The notes under the pieces are model-generated. The model was given only the letters and a program-made list of their open reading frames with translations, had not been told where the DNA came from and searched no databases. Both the position numbers and the translations under genes were made by a program. A stretch of DNA of 64,000 nucleotides from Rhodosporidiobolus odoratus (taxonomy: Eukaryota; Basidiomycota; Microbotryomycetes; Sporidiobolales; Sporidiobolaceae): the NCBI GenBank assembly GCA_034387635.1, contig JAOANU010000003.1, forward strand, positions 1,054,001 to 1,118,000, given 5' to 3'. This document shows positions 52,611 to 64,000 of the stretch, piece after piece (the first letter of the stretch is position 1; each line of letters opens with the position of its first letter).

Positions 52611-53253
52611 ATGACGACTGTACGCGTAGGAGTTGGCTGCTTTCTCTTCAACTCGGGATATGACTTCGTGACTGGAATACGTAAAGGTTTCCATGGCGCA
52701 GGTCAGTTCTTCCCCCTCTATGTACCGCCGCATAGTAACCACTTGATTGCTCACCCTGCTCCTACAGGCGCGCTGCAACTCCCTGGCGGCCATCTCGAGG
52801 TCGGAGAGTCACTAGAAGAATGCGCCGTGCGTGAAGTAGCCGAAGAGACGGGCTTGACCATCCGGCCAGAAAACGTCAAGTTTCTCACGGCTACGAACGA
52901 CATCTTTGCGGCTGAGGGGAAGCACTACATCACCATGTTTTTAGGCTGCATGCTGGAAGACGAAGCCATCGAGCCCCGGGTCAGCCCGTTTCCCCCATAT
53001 GCAAAGGGAAGCCAAACTGACCTGACTTGTCGCTTTGCCATTGCCGGTTCCGAACTGTTGGCACCAGGTTCTAGAGCCTGAGAAATGCGAACGATGGGAA
53101 TGGACGAGTTGGGACAAGCTGAAGGAGCTTGCGGCGTCCCCCGACAACAACCTCTTCCTCCCCCTTCGCAATCTATTCTTGCAACGACCCGACCTGGATC
53201 CGAGGCGCCTCTTCCACCAAAGCGACGTGCCAGTCTCTCTTGAATCAGCATAG
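52611..53253 (+). CDS. Nudix hydrolase, NUDT15/MTH2-like
   Basis: Three exons: 52611-52701, 52768-52979 and 53068-53253; 162 aa. The Nudix box is complete: GGHLEVGESLEECAVREVAEE followed by TG, i.e. G-x5-E-x7-R-E-x-x-E-E-x-G. The order GxGCFLF, KGFHGAGALQLPGGHLEVGES and LEPEKCERWEWTSWDKL matches NUDT15-type enzymes. Family knowledge: these hydrolyse (deoxy)nucleoside triphosphates, sometimes oxidised or thiolated purines, and some are only weakly active on 8-oxo-dGTP. The substrate here is not certain. The start ATG is the first one and gives the beta-strand VRVGVGCFLF. Confidence 0.9.
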
Positions 53254-53959
53254 TCTACATGCACAAAGAGCCAGCGGGGCTCGACTTGACCATGTGCGTG
53301 ACTCGGCCTTCTTGCGGGTCTTCTCTCATTCCGCTGCTCGACTGAGCATCTACGTATTTACAGTCGGACATTCGCCCGCTGCTAGATGTAGCACGCTGCA
53401 GTACTGGTCCCCCTCACCCACTGCAGCCCTTGTGAAGATTGTCATTGCAGCTAACGACACGATCGGCAAGGACAGCTTCCGCTGTAGAGGTCGTGGCTAT
53501 GGGGTGAGGGACAGGTCGTCCAACCTGCATCTCAGACGAATTCGTATAGGCGCCGGATCACGACCATTGTGACGATGCGACGGCGGGAATCAGAAAAGTA
53601 CCTCGCGTGACGTTCAGGCATTGCCCAGTCCTGCGAAACGGCGTTTGCTCTTTTCGTCCTGTCATGGAAGTGCTCGTGGCCCACACCTCTCAACGCCACA
53701 TACTCTCATGCACTAGGTGAACGCATACAGGCGAATGGGTGCTGTAGTATTCGATCAAGGCTATTTCTTTCTCGCTCAAAACCTCCCGGCTTCTTGCTAC
53801 GCTTCGGAGTCACAGGCAAGGAAGGCACAACGAGGGAGAGTACAATGCATAAGCAGGAGACATGATACCGAGGAAAGGCCGCAGGAAAACAAGGCACAGC
53901 TATACAGACCGGGTGAGCAGAAAAAGCGAAATCGTCCATTTCCCCCATAGCGACTACGG
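53254..53959. other. Convergent intergenic region, Nudix gene / CAF-1
   Basis: About 700 bases with two 3' ends. Frames up to ~145 codons start from non-ATG codons and look like chance. No tRNA or repeat was recognised. Confidence 0.45.
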
Positions 53960-56900
53960 CTAGGGGGCGGCAGCCACACCATGTTGTGCCTGCAGGCGTT
54001 GAGAGTTCGAGTGAATATGAGGGCGAGGCGAAGACAAATCCGAAGCAGAACGCACCAGAACGTCGTCCCCGACAATGTACTTCCCCTTCACCCTCTTCGC
54101 CCCCAACTCCTTGAGCTGATGTTCAATGGCCGCCTTCGTACAGAGTACCGCCTTAGACTTCAACTCTTCGAGAAACTTGTCCACCAACACCGGCTTAGTC
54201 AGCCCGCTTCCGTGCACGAAGCGAACAAAGGTTGGCAGGTGTTCTGGAGGGAAAGGCTTGGCAGGCGCTGGACGTTTTGGCTTGAGTTGGTTGACTGAGC
54301 CTGGAGGGACAGGGGCGAGCGCGGGTTTGGAGGGATCTGATGAGGGGGGAACGGAGGCAGACATGGACGAGGCGAGGGCGATGTTCTCTTTGCCTGTGCC
54401 TTTGCCTTTGCCTTTGAGGGATGCGGACGTTGTTGATGGTGTAGTGGCGGCGTTTGACGAGGTGGAAGGCTTGGAGACGAAAGTGAAAGGGTTGAGGCCG
54501 AACGAGGCGTCTGTCCGCGAGCAACGCGAGTGAGCTCAATGGGAAGAAAGGCGGGAAATGAAAAGGAGACGTACCGTTCAGGAACTGGATCCTCATCTTC
54601 TTGAAAACCGGCTCGCTCGATTCGCCCTGATCGTTCTCCCATGCCAACCCCTTGATCATGGGCTGCTTGGGAAGAACCCTCTTCCTCTCCCGCTTGACTG
54701 CCTTCTTTTTCTCCGGCTCCTTCTTCTTCTTCTTCTCCTCCTTTCCAGTGACATCGAGGAAGACCACATCGTCATCACTCTGAGTCGCCTTCCCTTCCGC
54801 GTCGAGCATAACCACGTCATCCTCCGCATCATACCCCTCTTCATACTCAATCTCGTCGTCCTCGGCAAGCCAGGAGTCCGCTTCGCTCTCTGCACCATCC
54901 TCGTCGTCCTCGCCCTGGTCCGAGCCGATGTCTTCACCTTCTCCTTCGGGCTCGGCTTCCCACTCGGCTTCGGAGTCGTAGTCGTAGTCGAGTAGGGCGG
55001 TCTCCCTAGCGAAAGGCGTGCGGAATCCGACCACTCGGCTGATCTTGCTCCAGGTACCTGCGAGTTCATCGCCCAGACGTAAGCCTCATTTTCCTGAGAC
55101 TCACGCAGAGCCAGGAGGGAATAGGCGGGGGAAAAAAGGACGGCGCTACTTACCGACATACCCCGGCCTAACATCCTCCCTGAACTGGAAGAACTTGACC
55201 TGAACCTTCGACCTATCGTTGAGCAGAGCTTCATGTCCACTCGCATCTTCGCTGGTGAGGTTCATGTCGTTAATCGCGTGGACGGCTTGACGGACGACAA
55301 CAGGCGGGTTGGGATAGTAGGAAGTACGGAGGCGATGGTGGCGTGGGATGCGGGTGCTCAGGTCGCTGAGGAGGGCTAGGGAAGGCAACGGAGAGACGTT
55401 TAGGGAAACGAACAGGAACGAAGGAAGAAATCAGCGTACCCTCCTTGCCCTTTTCTCCCTCTTGGCTGACTTCGACTTCCTTCTGCTTCTCCGATCCCCA
55501 ACAGACGTTCCTAGACATGTCGACGCCTTGCCGAATCGTAAAGGGGTGAAAAACCGCGTCGAAGCCACCCTTCGAAGGCTTTGATGGAGAGATAGAACAG
55601 GTTGAGGCGACTTTGGCTGCGCGATGTAGTAGAAACGTGAGCACAGGCAAAGGAAGCTGCGAAAGGAGGTGAGCGTACAAGGCCCTGCTTCAGCAGAGCT
55701 TGGAGGAACCGGCGAGGTCTTGGAGAAGAAGCTGGTAAACAGGTTGGCTTGTTTCTTCTTGACCTGTACGTCCGAAAAAGCATCAATCGACCGGTCCGTG
55801 CAAGAGGCTCAAAGTGGAAGGGCACACGAGAGCCCGCGCGTACCTGCTCCTTCCTCTGTTCCTCCTCCTCTTTCTCCTTCTTGACCTTGTCCTTCTCCGC
55901 CTTGACTTTGTCCTTCTCCGCCTTGACTTTGTCCTTCTCCGCCTTCTTCTCCTCCCGCTCCTTGCGCTTCGCCTCCTTCTCTGCTTCTTTCTCAGCCTTT
56001 TCACGAGCTTTCTCCTACGTCGGCAAGCAGGGCCGATAAACACAAGGGGAGGAGACGGGATGACGAGAGTGCACGAGTGAGCCCTATGCATCGTAGCAGC
56101 AACACCGCGCCGGGAGAGTAACGCACCTCTTGCTCCTTCTTCTGCGCCTCCGTCAACTCCTTCTCCTTCTTGACCTTCTTCACCGAAACCGGTTTCTTCT
56201 CCTTCTCCTTTCCCTCTCCGTCCTTCTGCTCTCCGTCCTCCTCTTCCTCCTTCGCCTTCTCTTTTCCCTTGCCCTTGGTGTCCTTCTTCGCGCTGGAGGC
56301 GGGGGCGGACGCGTTGGAAGCGGATTTGGCAGGGAGCTTGGAGGATTGCTTCAGTAGTACGGCTGTTTGCTGTTCAGCTGGCAGGGCGACAAAGAGAGCG
56401 AGGACGTCTTGCATGATCTGTGATGCCACCGAGATGTACGAGTCAGCCGGTCGGCTGTACGGCAGAGAGCCGAAAGCGCTCGACGAGATGGCGAAACGTA
56501 CTTGAGCCCTCTCACTTTTCCTCTTCTCAAACGTCTTCAGCAATTCTGGGCTGAGCAGGCCCATATCGTCCACCTCCCACACCAAGATCTGCGTATGAAG
56601 CGGTACCTCCTCGGCTTTCTCGTCCGGAAGGGATAAGTCGTGTTCTTTCAGTCCGGAGAGGGATAGGCCATAGTTGGTGCGGTTGGCGAGGCGTTCGATC
56701 AGGGCTTTGAGAGGCTCGATGGGGAGGCGTTCTGCAGGTGGGAAGAAATGCTAGGGTCAGGAATCGCTCGCAAACGTATATGGTCATGATGTTAGGCGAG
56801 ACCTACTCTCGACCCTCGCCCTGTCACTTTCCCCTTCCTGCGAATCTTCCACCTCGGATGTCAAGCTCGACTCCAAAGCGTCCACCAAGACCTTGTGCGC

Positions 56901-57945
56901 ATTCTTGGCGGCAATATTGAGCGTATTTGTTCTGTCGCGGATAAAAAGGTCGAAAGCGGAAGATCCCGCTCAACCAAGAAAAGTCAGCGACGGCCTCCTC
57001 AGCTTGAAAAGGCGAATAGCGAGGATACGTACGATTCGTGTACAAGCTTGGCTACGATGCCGTGTTGAGCTTCTGGCCAGTCGTCAAGGACAGCATCTTC
57101 GTCGTTCTTGAGAAGGCCGACTGCATAGTCGACGAAGTCGGCGAGTTCTACCAAATCGCGAGATAGCGAGGACATGCCATTCCTTGTCAGTACCTACACG
57201 CCTCAACAAGTAGTTAGGAGGGAGGGCACGTACCGCGCAGATAGCTTTGGGTAGCAGCCGCCTTGACCGGCTTCTGCTTCATGTCGAATTTGCACGTCTT
57301 CAGGTTCAAATCGACGAGCTTTTGCGCCTTTCCATCAGAGGGAGTCTTCGGTGTAGATGTGGATGTCTTCTTGGCTTTCCTTTGACTGGCCGGAGTTTTG
57401 GACGAGGAGGGAGTGCCGGTAGAAGTAGATCTCGAGGCTTTGGAGGGTCGAGGGGCGGGGTTGTCTGCAGCCAAAGGTAGCTCATCGTGTCAGTGCCGCC
57501 CAACCGAGGCTTCGGAGATGATGGGGCTCGGCAGGGCAGCAAGTAGTCCCTCGCTGTCAGACAGGCATGAATGCGCCAGCGAATATCGCGTTTGTCGACC
57601 TCAGCCAGACAGCGATTCGACTGTTCGCAGCGATGCAGAGCGTACCTTCGGTCTTCCTCTTCACTCCTTTTGCGGCCTCCTTGTCTTGGTCGTTTACGTC
57701 TGGCATGTCGACATCCTCGTTGCCGGTGGTTTTGGCGGGTTCATCGTCAGAGTCGAGGGTGAGGACCTCGGTCGCGTCCTTTGTAGACTTTTGATCGTCT
57801 ACTGAGGTGGTTGGACTTGATTCGGGGGAGCCAGAGGGCGAAGCTGAGATGGAGTACGCGGGTTAGAGTGGACGCGTCTCGAGGTGAGAGAGATGGGGAG
57901 AGTGAGATTACCTGTGGGTGAGGATGGGGCTGCTGTTGATGGCAT
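53960..57945 (-). CDS. CAF-1 large subunit (p150/CHAF1A, yeast Rlf2/Cac1)
   Basis: Thirteen exons: 57912-57945, 57646-57843, 57234-57464, 57033-57147, 56807-56931, 56502-56731, 56127-56417, 55844-56014, 55679-55763, 55440-55616, 55154-55375, 54575-55057 and 53960-54510; about 970 aa. Family knowledge: it deposits H3-H4 on replicated DNA and is recruited by PCNA. The N-terminal third is disordered. A long Lys/Glu (KER) domain follows, with KAEKDKV repeated in tandem. Then QANLFTSFF, which resembles a PIP box, and the CAF-1 core VQVKFFQFREDVRPGYVGTW plus DYDYDSEAEWEAE (acidic ED domain). A C-terminal winged-helix-like end (LTKPVLVDKFLEELKSKAVLCTKAAIEHQL) completes it. The last exon may contain one in-frame 72-nt intron. 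Divergent from RFC2. Confidence 0.9.
55887..55945. repeat. 21-base tandem repeat in the CAF-1 KER domain
   Basis: Nearly three copies of a 21-base unit (core TTGTCCTTCTCCGCCTTGAC on the plus strand) encode the repeated KAEKDKV heptad. Confidence 0.85.
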
Positions 57946-58105
57946 TGTAGGAAGTGGCAGAGTGTTCTCCTGCAATGCACAGAGCTCGAGAGCGCTGATA
58001 GTCGAGGTTCAAGTGGATTGTCAGAAGTTAACCTCGAGACAACTCAACTAAATTCAACGCGACGTCTCATCTCGCGTCTATTAAAACAGTCTATACAAAC
58101 CAAGC
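57946..58105. promoter_or_regulatory. 160-base divergent promoter, CAF-1 / RFC2, with two ACGCGA motifs
   Basis: ACGCGA at 58057-58062 and its reverse complement TCGCGT at 58072-58077 resemble the MluI cell-cycle box (ACGCGN) bound by MBF in fungi. A TATTAAAA at 58079-58086 lies just before the RFC2 start. Both flanking genes act in S phase. Confidence 0.5.
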
Positions 58106-59919
58106 ATGTCTGCGCCTGCTAAGAAGGATGCATTCGCAATGATGCGCGCAGCCCAACAGGCTAAGAAGAACCCTCAACCCTCTGAAGATACCAACTCCCC
58201 CACCACAGAATCCACTTCACCTCGCAAGAAATCAGCGGGAGCAGGATCAGCAGCATCCGCACCTGTGTTCAGCACACCCAGCTTCAAGGGAAGTGGCCTC
58301 GGTTCGGGACCTAAGCATGTCAACGATCCAGGTTCGTCCACTTCTCCCAAGAACGTCTTACCTACCCAATCAAGCTGACAACACCACTTTATACCCGACA
58401 GCAAATGCGCCTTGGGTCGAGAAGTAGTACGTCCGCCTCTCTCTCCCGATGCAGCTCGGGAACCACGTCGAGCTGACTTCGCGCCTCTCTCTCCCGACTG
58501 TTTTCCTCGAAATATGCAGCCGTCCCAAGAACCTCTCCGAGATCTCGGCACAAGACCACACTGTAAACGTCCTCAAGAAGACCCTCGGGTCTGCCAACGT
58601 GCGCTCTCCGTCTCTCCCACCTGCTCCGCTCTGGTTCTCAACCCCTTTTCCTCTTTCCAGCTTCCTCACATGCTCTTCTACGGCCCACCCGGTACCGGCA
58701 AAACCTCGACCATTCTCGCACTGTGCAAGCAACTCTTCGGACCCGAGCTGTACCGCTCTCGAGTCTTGGAGCTCAACGCCTCTGATGAACGAGGAATCAG
58801 CGTCGTTCGAGACAAGATCAAGAATTTCGCCAAAACGGCTGTGACTGCCAATCATGACCCGTACGTGTCCTCCCCTGAATACTCGATCGGTGAGCAGTGG
58901 CTGACAGGCAGTGTGTGGGATGGCGCAGCTCGTACCCCGCCCCGCCGTTCAAAATCATCATCCTCGACGAGGCAGATTCAATGACCCAGGATGCGCAGAG
59001 TGCGCTGAGGAGGATCATGGAGAACCACAGCAAGATCACCCGATTCTGCTTGATCTGCAATTATGTTACTCGGTCCGTTTGCATGCCTTTTCCTTCTTCC
59101 TCTTCCTCTTCCGATGCCTGGTTTGCCTTTGTCTGCCTTTCTGAACGAAGGGCACTCACCTGACCGATACGTGCAGCATCATTGAACCGATCACTTCGCG
59201 TTGCTCGAAATTCCGCTTCAAGCCGCTGGATACGGGCAGTACAGAAGCGCGCCTCAAGGAGATTTGCCTAGCCGAGAACGTGTCCTGTCCAGACGACGTG
59301 CGTTCCCTTGTATTCTCCCCTTCTCGTCTCCTCTGTTGACGCACAGTCCTCGTCCAGGCCCTTCAAGCCTTGATTCGCACCTCGGACGGCGACTTGCGTC
59401 GCGCCATCACCTACCTCCAATCTGCCTCTCGCCTCCACGCCGCCACCGGCGACCCTCTAGACGCCACCAGCGTACAAGAAATCGGTGGTGTCGTGCCTGA
59501 CTCGGTCATGGCGGAACTCGGACGGGCACTCGGAGTACGAGAGGACGAAGGGATGGAGGTGGATCAGGATGCGGAGGCCGGAGGGAGGAGGGTCAAGAAG
59601 GGCAGCTTTGAGCAGGTTCAGAGGGCGGTGGAAAAGATTGCGAGGGAAGGGTACAGCGCTGTGCAGGTGCTTTCGCAGGTACGCTTCACACGCGTTTTTT
59701 TTTTTTTTTTCTCGTCTCGCTTTTGCTGATGGCATTTGGGCGTCTGTGCAGCTGCATGACCTGATTATACTTGACCCAATGGTGAGTGCTCGGGCCAAGG
59801 CGAGCGTCGCACTGGATCTGGGACTGGCGGACAAGGCATTGACGGATGGAGCGGACGAGGAGTTGCAGTTGTTGAACTGCTGTGCGAGGATTGCCAAAGC
59901 GGTGAGGTCGAGTACATGA
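58106..59919 (+). CDS. RFC2: RFC2, replication factor C small subunit
   Basis: Eight exons: 58106-58331, 58402-58426, 58520-58598, 58661-58860, 58929-59072, 59177-59297, 59358-59678 and 59752-59919; 427 aa. Family knowledge: a subunit of the five-part AAA+ clamp loader that opens PCNA on primed DNA. After a ~75-residue Ala/Ser/Pro N-terminal extension come [16 protein letters not shown] (RFC box II), [13 protein letters not shown] (Walker A), [39 protein letters not shown] (Walker B) and [13 protein letters not shown] (SRC motif with the trans arginine). [13 protein letters not shown] follows. These match yeast Rfc2/human RFC4. Residues ~300-330 contain an acidic insert ([13 protein letters not shown]). 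The last intron has a run of about 15 T. Exon 2 is 25 nt. Confidence 0.93.
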
Positions 59920-60350
59920 CTGTTGTAACTACGGTGACTACAGAGTGCTGCCGTTGAGAGAAGAGACAAGAGAGAGAGAGAGAGAGGGAGAGTGCGAGCC
60001 GAGGAGAGGCCAGAAAAAGAGAGGGGGGTTCCTGGTCGGCGATGGTCGATCCGTCGCTGAGCACGTACGTTATTGGCACCACATTGTCCTCCCCCACCAG
60101 CATCGGCACAGCCCGACAACCCTCCCACTACACCCGACTATTGCTACTAGAACACGGCGACTGAGTGCCAAGTCAGATTGTGTTCATTGGCTGGTCGTCT
60201 CTCTCCTCTCTCAGCCAACACCCTATCGACTCGCCACCTCTCTCTCAACCAACAACCTCGACTGGACAACTATATACGCTCACACTAGAAGAGCACACTC
60301 TACTACCCTCGTCCACTTTACCCCCTTCTACCTCGCCCATCTCGCCCACC
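59920..60350. promoter_or_regulatory. Region upstream of the C2H2 gene
   Basis: 430 bases between the RFC2 stop and the zinc-finger start; contains a purine-rich GA repeat (59965-60000) and a CT-rich leader towards 60350. No specific site recognised. Confidence 0.4.
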
Positions 60351-63300
60351 ATGTCCCTCGCCAATGCCTTTGCCTCGCGCGGACCCAGAGGTACAAGGGG
60401 CCGTCGCAACAACACATCTCGCCTCAACGCTGCTGCTGCCTTGAACCCCCATGCCGCCGCCCAGACCATGTTCACCTCGTCCGCCTCTTCCACCCGCGCC
60501 TTCGCTCAGTTAACCGGTCAAGACGACCCCCACCCGAGTAGTCAGGACGACGACTCGGCTTTCGAGTTCTTGCTCAACTCTCCCGGTGGGCACTCGTCTC
60601 CAGGCGGTGCCAGAGGCGGAAAGCGAAAGCTACGGACGAGCGAGGGAGACGGGTTCGATACCTTGTTGGGAGACGATGTCGGCGCGAGCAACAGCAAGAA
60701 GGTCAAGAACGGCACCAGTCAGGGTGGGGGTATGTTTGGAGACGACGATGATACGCTAGGAGGCTCAGGGGCGTTCGAGTCGAGCCTGCACGATGCGTTC
60801 GCCTTGACCGCCCCGAGCGGGGGAAATTCGGCCGCTGGAGTGGGGTCAAGTTCGCTGGGAGGGGCAGGCGCAACCTCGTCCTTCCTGAGCAATGGGGACT
60901 TTAACCTGCCGCTGGGAGACATGGGCGGCTACGGGTCGACGATGGACGACCTTCAGTTCGCCCAGTTCCTCCAATCTCCCGCCGCGCCGCAATCCGCCCC
61001 TCTCGCTCCAGCCCCTTCTCCAGCCTCTGCACCAGTCAAGGAACCCTCGCCGATACCCGACGTAGCAGGTGAATTGGAGGAAACCGTCATTTCGGAACCG
61101 GATCTTACTGCGGACGATCCGGTACCAGAGGTTGATTTCGAAGGTCACGGCAGCGTGGCGAGCGCACCCTCGCATGCGTCATCACCTCCAGCCCCCAATG
61201 CACTCGACCTTGACATCGACCTCGCGTCAATCGACCCGTCATTGCAAGAGATCGCCTCATCCACGCTCGAAGGCGTACAAATCCCTTCCTCACTGAGCGG
61301 GATGGACGATCAGAGCGAACGACAGGCTTCGACAGACTCGCAGTTGGCGGAGATTCAGAAGCTGCTGGGGTATCATGGAGGTTACTCGCTGCCGCCCGGG
61401 GGTGAAGACGTATCCCTCTCCATTCCGGACACCTCCACTCCTGTAGCCACCTCTGTCCTCGATCCCGTTCTCGAGCAGTCGCAGTCTACTCTCGATCCGG
61501 CATTGAACGACATCTCGACTGCTCCGTCCATCTCGCTCTCATCCGCCTCACCCTCGATCTCCATTTCCGCCGTCTCCGAGTCGCACTCTCTCCCAGTACA
61601 CGAATTCGCTCCACCACCTGTCCCTGTGCCTCGCGCGCCTTCCGCATCTACGTCCGCCTCAGCCTCCGCTTCCACCTCGACCACTCCCACGCCTGCTCCT
61701 CCCGCCCCGACGGGTAAGAAAAAGTCGAAAGCGAAAGCCACGGTCGGCAAAGATGGCAAGCTCATCCCTCGCCCTGCCGGAGGTTCTCGTCACCACACCC
61801 CCGTCATCAACCACCAAGCGCCCACCCCTCGCAACCCGAACGGCACTGCCCCGGGCGCATCCGACTTTGCCCCTCCCGGTGGAGGTCCTACCGCGCGTGA
61901 AGCCGCCGCTGGATTCGCGGGAGACGAGGAGAACCCACACCCGTGTCCGTTGACGGATTGTGACAAGAAGTTTGTGAGGAAGAGTGACTTTTTGAGGCAT
62001 TACCGGATTCATACCGGTGAGAGGCCGTTTGTGTGCACTATTGATAATTGTGGCAAGTCCTTCATTCAGGTGCGTTTCTTTGCGCCTTTCATTTCCTTAT
62101 TGCTTCCATACCGCTTGACGCTCAGCTTCTCTTGGTGGCTGACGCACTTGGATTCTCTAGCGCTCCGCCCTCACCGTCCACCAGCGCGTCCACTCGGGCG
62201 AGAAGCCACACGCCTGCCAAGACTGCGGTCGTCTCTTCAGCGATTCGTCGTCATTAGCGCGGCATCGTAGAATACATGCAGGGTTGAAGCCGTTCGCGTG
62301 CGAGATGTGCGGGACCAAGAGCTTTTCTAGAAAGGCGACGTTGACGAGACATCAGAATATCTGTCCCGGGCGGCCAGAAGGGTGCGCCTTCCTCTCCCTC
62401 TATTTTGCTTGTAGACTGCTCGAGGCTGACTTGCTCCCGTTCGCAGCTACATTCCGCAGATTGTCGAGGAGGTGCCGAAGAAGAAGAAGAAGGGCAGCGC
62501 GGCGAAAGCCAAGGCCCTCAAGGGCAAGGGCAAATTGGGGGGCGAACTTGGCTCGATCGACGTCGCTTCCCATCCCCTCTATAACCTTCACGGCGCCATC
62601 GCCTCGAGCCACTCTGCCTCCCAAACCGCTTCTCCAGAACCCGACCTCGCAGTTGGCGACCCGCACGGAACCCTCGCCGCCCAGTTCGACCTGTCCACTC
62701 TCGCCGCTCTCCCTCCCTACCCCAGTGTCGATGGCGCCTCCTCTCTACATACTTATCGACATTCACCTTCTGCTACCTTTCTCAATCTCTCTGCCGACCC
62801 TTACACGAATGGGCCCAGCCCGCGCCTCGCACAGTCGAGGAGGTTGCCGAGTCAGCCGCAGATGGGGATGGGCGATCCGTCGTTGAGTGCGACGAGGTCG
62901 ACGGCGCAACCCAAGAAGTCAACCAAGGGGAAGGGTGGGAAGAAAGGCAAGGGAAAGAAGGGCAAAGGGAAGGGCAAAGGCAAAGGCAAAGCAGCAGAAG
63001 AGGACTACGACCTCGACCTCGAAGTCGATTATGGACCTTCGTCTCAAGCTTTCAGCAACTCGATGCTCGGATTGCAACTCGATCCTTCCTTGTCGATACC
63101 CACCTCTCTCCCGGCAAACCTTTCGATGGCGTTCCTCCCACCCTTACCTTCCCTTCCACCTCTTCAACCCCTCCCTTCCACCCTTCCCGCACGCGGTCCC
63201 CCCGCCCCCATCTTCCACGAAGACTCGGACGAGTGCGGAAGCGAGTGCGATGGCGAGTGCGGGAGGGAGAAGAGCGACATTGAGAGGGAAGAAGCCGAGT

Positions 63301-63578
63301 ATGCGGCAAAGATGCAACAGATTGAGGCGGAACGGTTGGCGGCCGCTCAACGGGCTGAGGCGGAAACTCAGGCTCAAGCGATGTCCATGGCGGAGGACGG
63401 GGAAGGTGAGGGCGAGGAGGGCGAGGGAGATGGCGAAGGGGACGAGGAAGACGAAGAGGAGACGGATGATGAGGAAGAACTCGAGATCGAAATGGAGGAG
63501 CGAGACTTTAATGAGGCGGTTGCGGCGGCGGCGTTGGTGCATGGCTTTGGGCACGTCCCGGACGTGTCGGTCGAGTGA
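60351..63578 (+). CDS. C2H2 zinc-finger transcription factor, 1023 aa
   Basis: Three exons: 60351-62069, 62161-62381 and 62447-63578. Residues ~530-650 hold four tandem C2H2 fingers: [45 protein letters not shown] (split by intron 1), [21 protein letters not shown], and [22 protein letters not shown], whose last ligand is Cys. Linkers are TGERPF, SGEKPH and AGLKPF. The other regions are low-complexity: an Ala/Ser/Pro/Asp N-terminus with acidic hydrophobic patches that could activate transcription, a Lys/Gly run (KGKG) near residue 810, a [10 protein letters not shown] cluster and a Glu/Asp-rich C-terminus. The target genes cannot be inferred. The start is [19 protein letters not shown]. Long frames on other strands and frames here are composition artefacts. 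Confidence 0.85.
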
Positions 63579-63910
63579 GTCGATTTGTTTCTGTCGTCTC
63601 CCGGATCTTGGCCTGTTGTTTTCGTTTTTTCGTCGTTGTCCGTTTTCGTTTTATTGGAACTCGCATTCCGCTGCCTCTTGTCAAGTGTCTGGATCACAGT
63701 GAGATCTGTTCGTACTTGCATAGTGTCGCTGTTGAATCGCAGTTTGAGGATGCTCGCTTCTTCCCTCGCACGTCTTGCCATGTGTCTTTCACCCGTCGAC
63801 CTCGCTCAAGCCCCGCCCCAGTACTGACGACAGCCTATTCGAAGCACCCACTCCAGTCTCACCGCCCCAGACGCACGCCGCGTCGCCTCTTCGCTGTTCT
63901 CTCGCACCTC
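63579..63910. other. Intergenic before the right-edge gene
   Basis: About 330 bases with the 3' end of the zinc-finger gene and the promoter of the last gene; T-rich around 63600-63660. Nothing else seen. Confidence 0.4.
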
Positions 63911-64000
63911 ATGCCTCCTCAACCCATTGGCCTACCCACTCTCCTTGCACTCGGTATAGACCGACAGAAAGCCCTATACGCCCTGTCAGAGCACAATGGA
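63911..64000 (+). CDS. N-terminus of a UBA-like domain protein, cut by the right edge
   Basis: An ATG in a CTC-ATG-C context opens 30 codons to the window end without a stop. The sequence LLALGIDRQKALYALSEHNG has the spacing of a ubiquitin-associated (UBA) helix pair (x-x-G-I/F-x-x-x-x-A-x-x-A-L-x-x-x-x-G). The rest lies outside, so the protein class (ubiquitin ligase, shuttle or translation factor) is unknown. Called from one motif and position only. Confidence 0.45.
   Translation, partial: MPPQPIGLPTLLALGIDRQKALYALSEHNG

Noticed and set aside
59692..59710. Run of about 15 T, considered as a terminator or Pol III signal
   Set aside because: It lies inside an RFC2 intron fixed by flanking conserved coding sequence; no tRNA-like gene is next to it.
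61659..62012. Leftward Gly/Arg-rich frames over the zinc-finger gene
   Set aside because: Shadow of the Ala/Pro/Ser-rich coding frame; no start or splice support.
1..64000. CRISPR arrays, prophage, insertion sequences, operons
   Set aside because: Intron-rich eukaryotic chromosome; no spaced direct repeats, integrase or transposase reading frames were seen.

Overview
The window is nuclear DNA of a GC-rich fungus with compact, intron-dense genes. Introns are mostly 50-100 nt, with GTGCGT/GTACGT/GTGAGT donors, and coding exons are as short as 10 nt. The gene set (fungal-type BUB2, RRN6, MZM1, an expansin-like secreted protein, a YPQ-type PQ-loop protein) and the intron style point to a basidiomycete yeast, most likely a red yeast of the Rhodotorula/Rhodosporidium kind. 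That placement is inference. I see no tRNA or rRNA gene, CRISPR array, or intact mobile element.

Layout, left to right. 1-8 kb: the N-terminus of a Ser/Pro-rich protein (cut by the left edge), MZM1, a nuclear protein with an unresolved 5' end, a 7-exon unknown, and a mitochondrial PPR-like protein. 8-24 kb: FAL1/eIF4A-III, SF3A3 (SAP61/PRP9), FRG1, BUB2, RRN6, a mitochondrial carrier and MTU1. 25-34.6 kb: a KDM5/JARID1-type demethylase, LUC7, a coiled-coil unknown and a secreted double-psi beta-barrel protein. 34.8-44.6 kb: a possible frameshifted relic, an unknown 419-aa protein, TAF6, a Pro/Tyr-rich unknown, a small unresolved gene and a PQ-loop transporter. 44.9-53.3 kb: an APEX1-like endonuclease, sphingosine-1-phosphate lyase DPL1, a degraded tandem duplication, an OB-fold protein and a NUDT15-like Nudix hydrolase. 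54-64 kb: CAF-1 large subunit, RFC2, a four-finger C2H2 protein, and the first 30 codons of a UBA-like protein at the right edge.

Most genes lie in divergent pairs with short shared promoters, some pairing related jobs: FAL1/SF3A3 (splicing), and CAF-1/RFC2 (replication-coupled chromatin assembly and clamp loading, with two ACGCGA motifs between them). There is no operon or defence island.

The most unusual signals are in gene structure. One DPL1 intron can keep the catalytic reading frame only with a GA-AG boundary. Three introns are GC-AG. The FRG1 start codon is split by an intron. Two consecutive coding exons of 10 and 19 nt occur in the carrier gene. A tandem duplication of the DPL1/OB-fold-gene boundary has decayed reciprocally. 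Exon coordinates were derived by hand from splice consensus, reading-frame continuity and remembered family conservation; no alignment was run.
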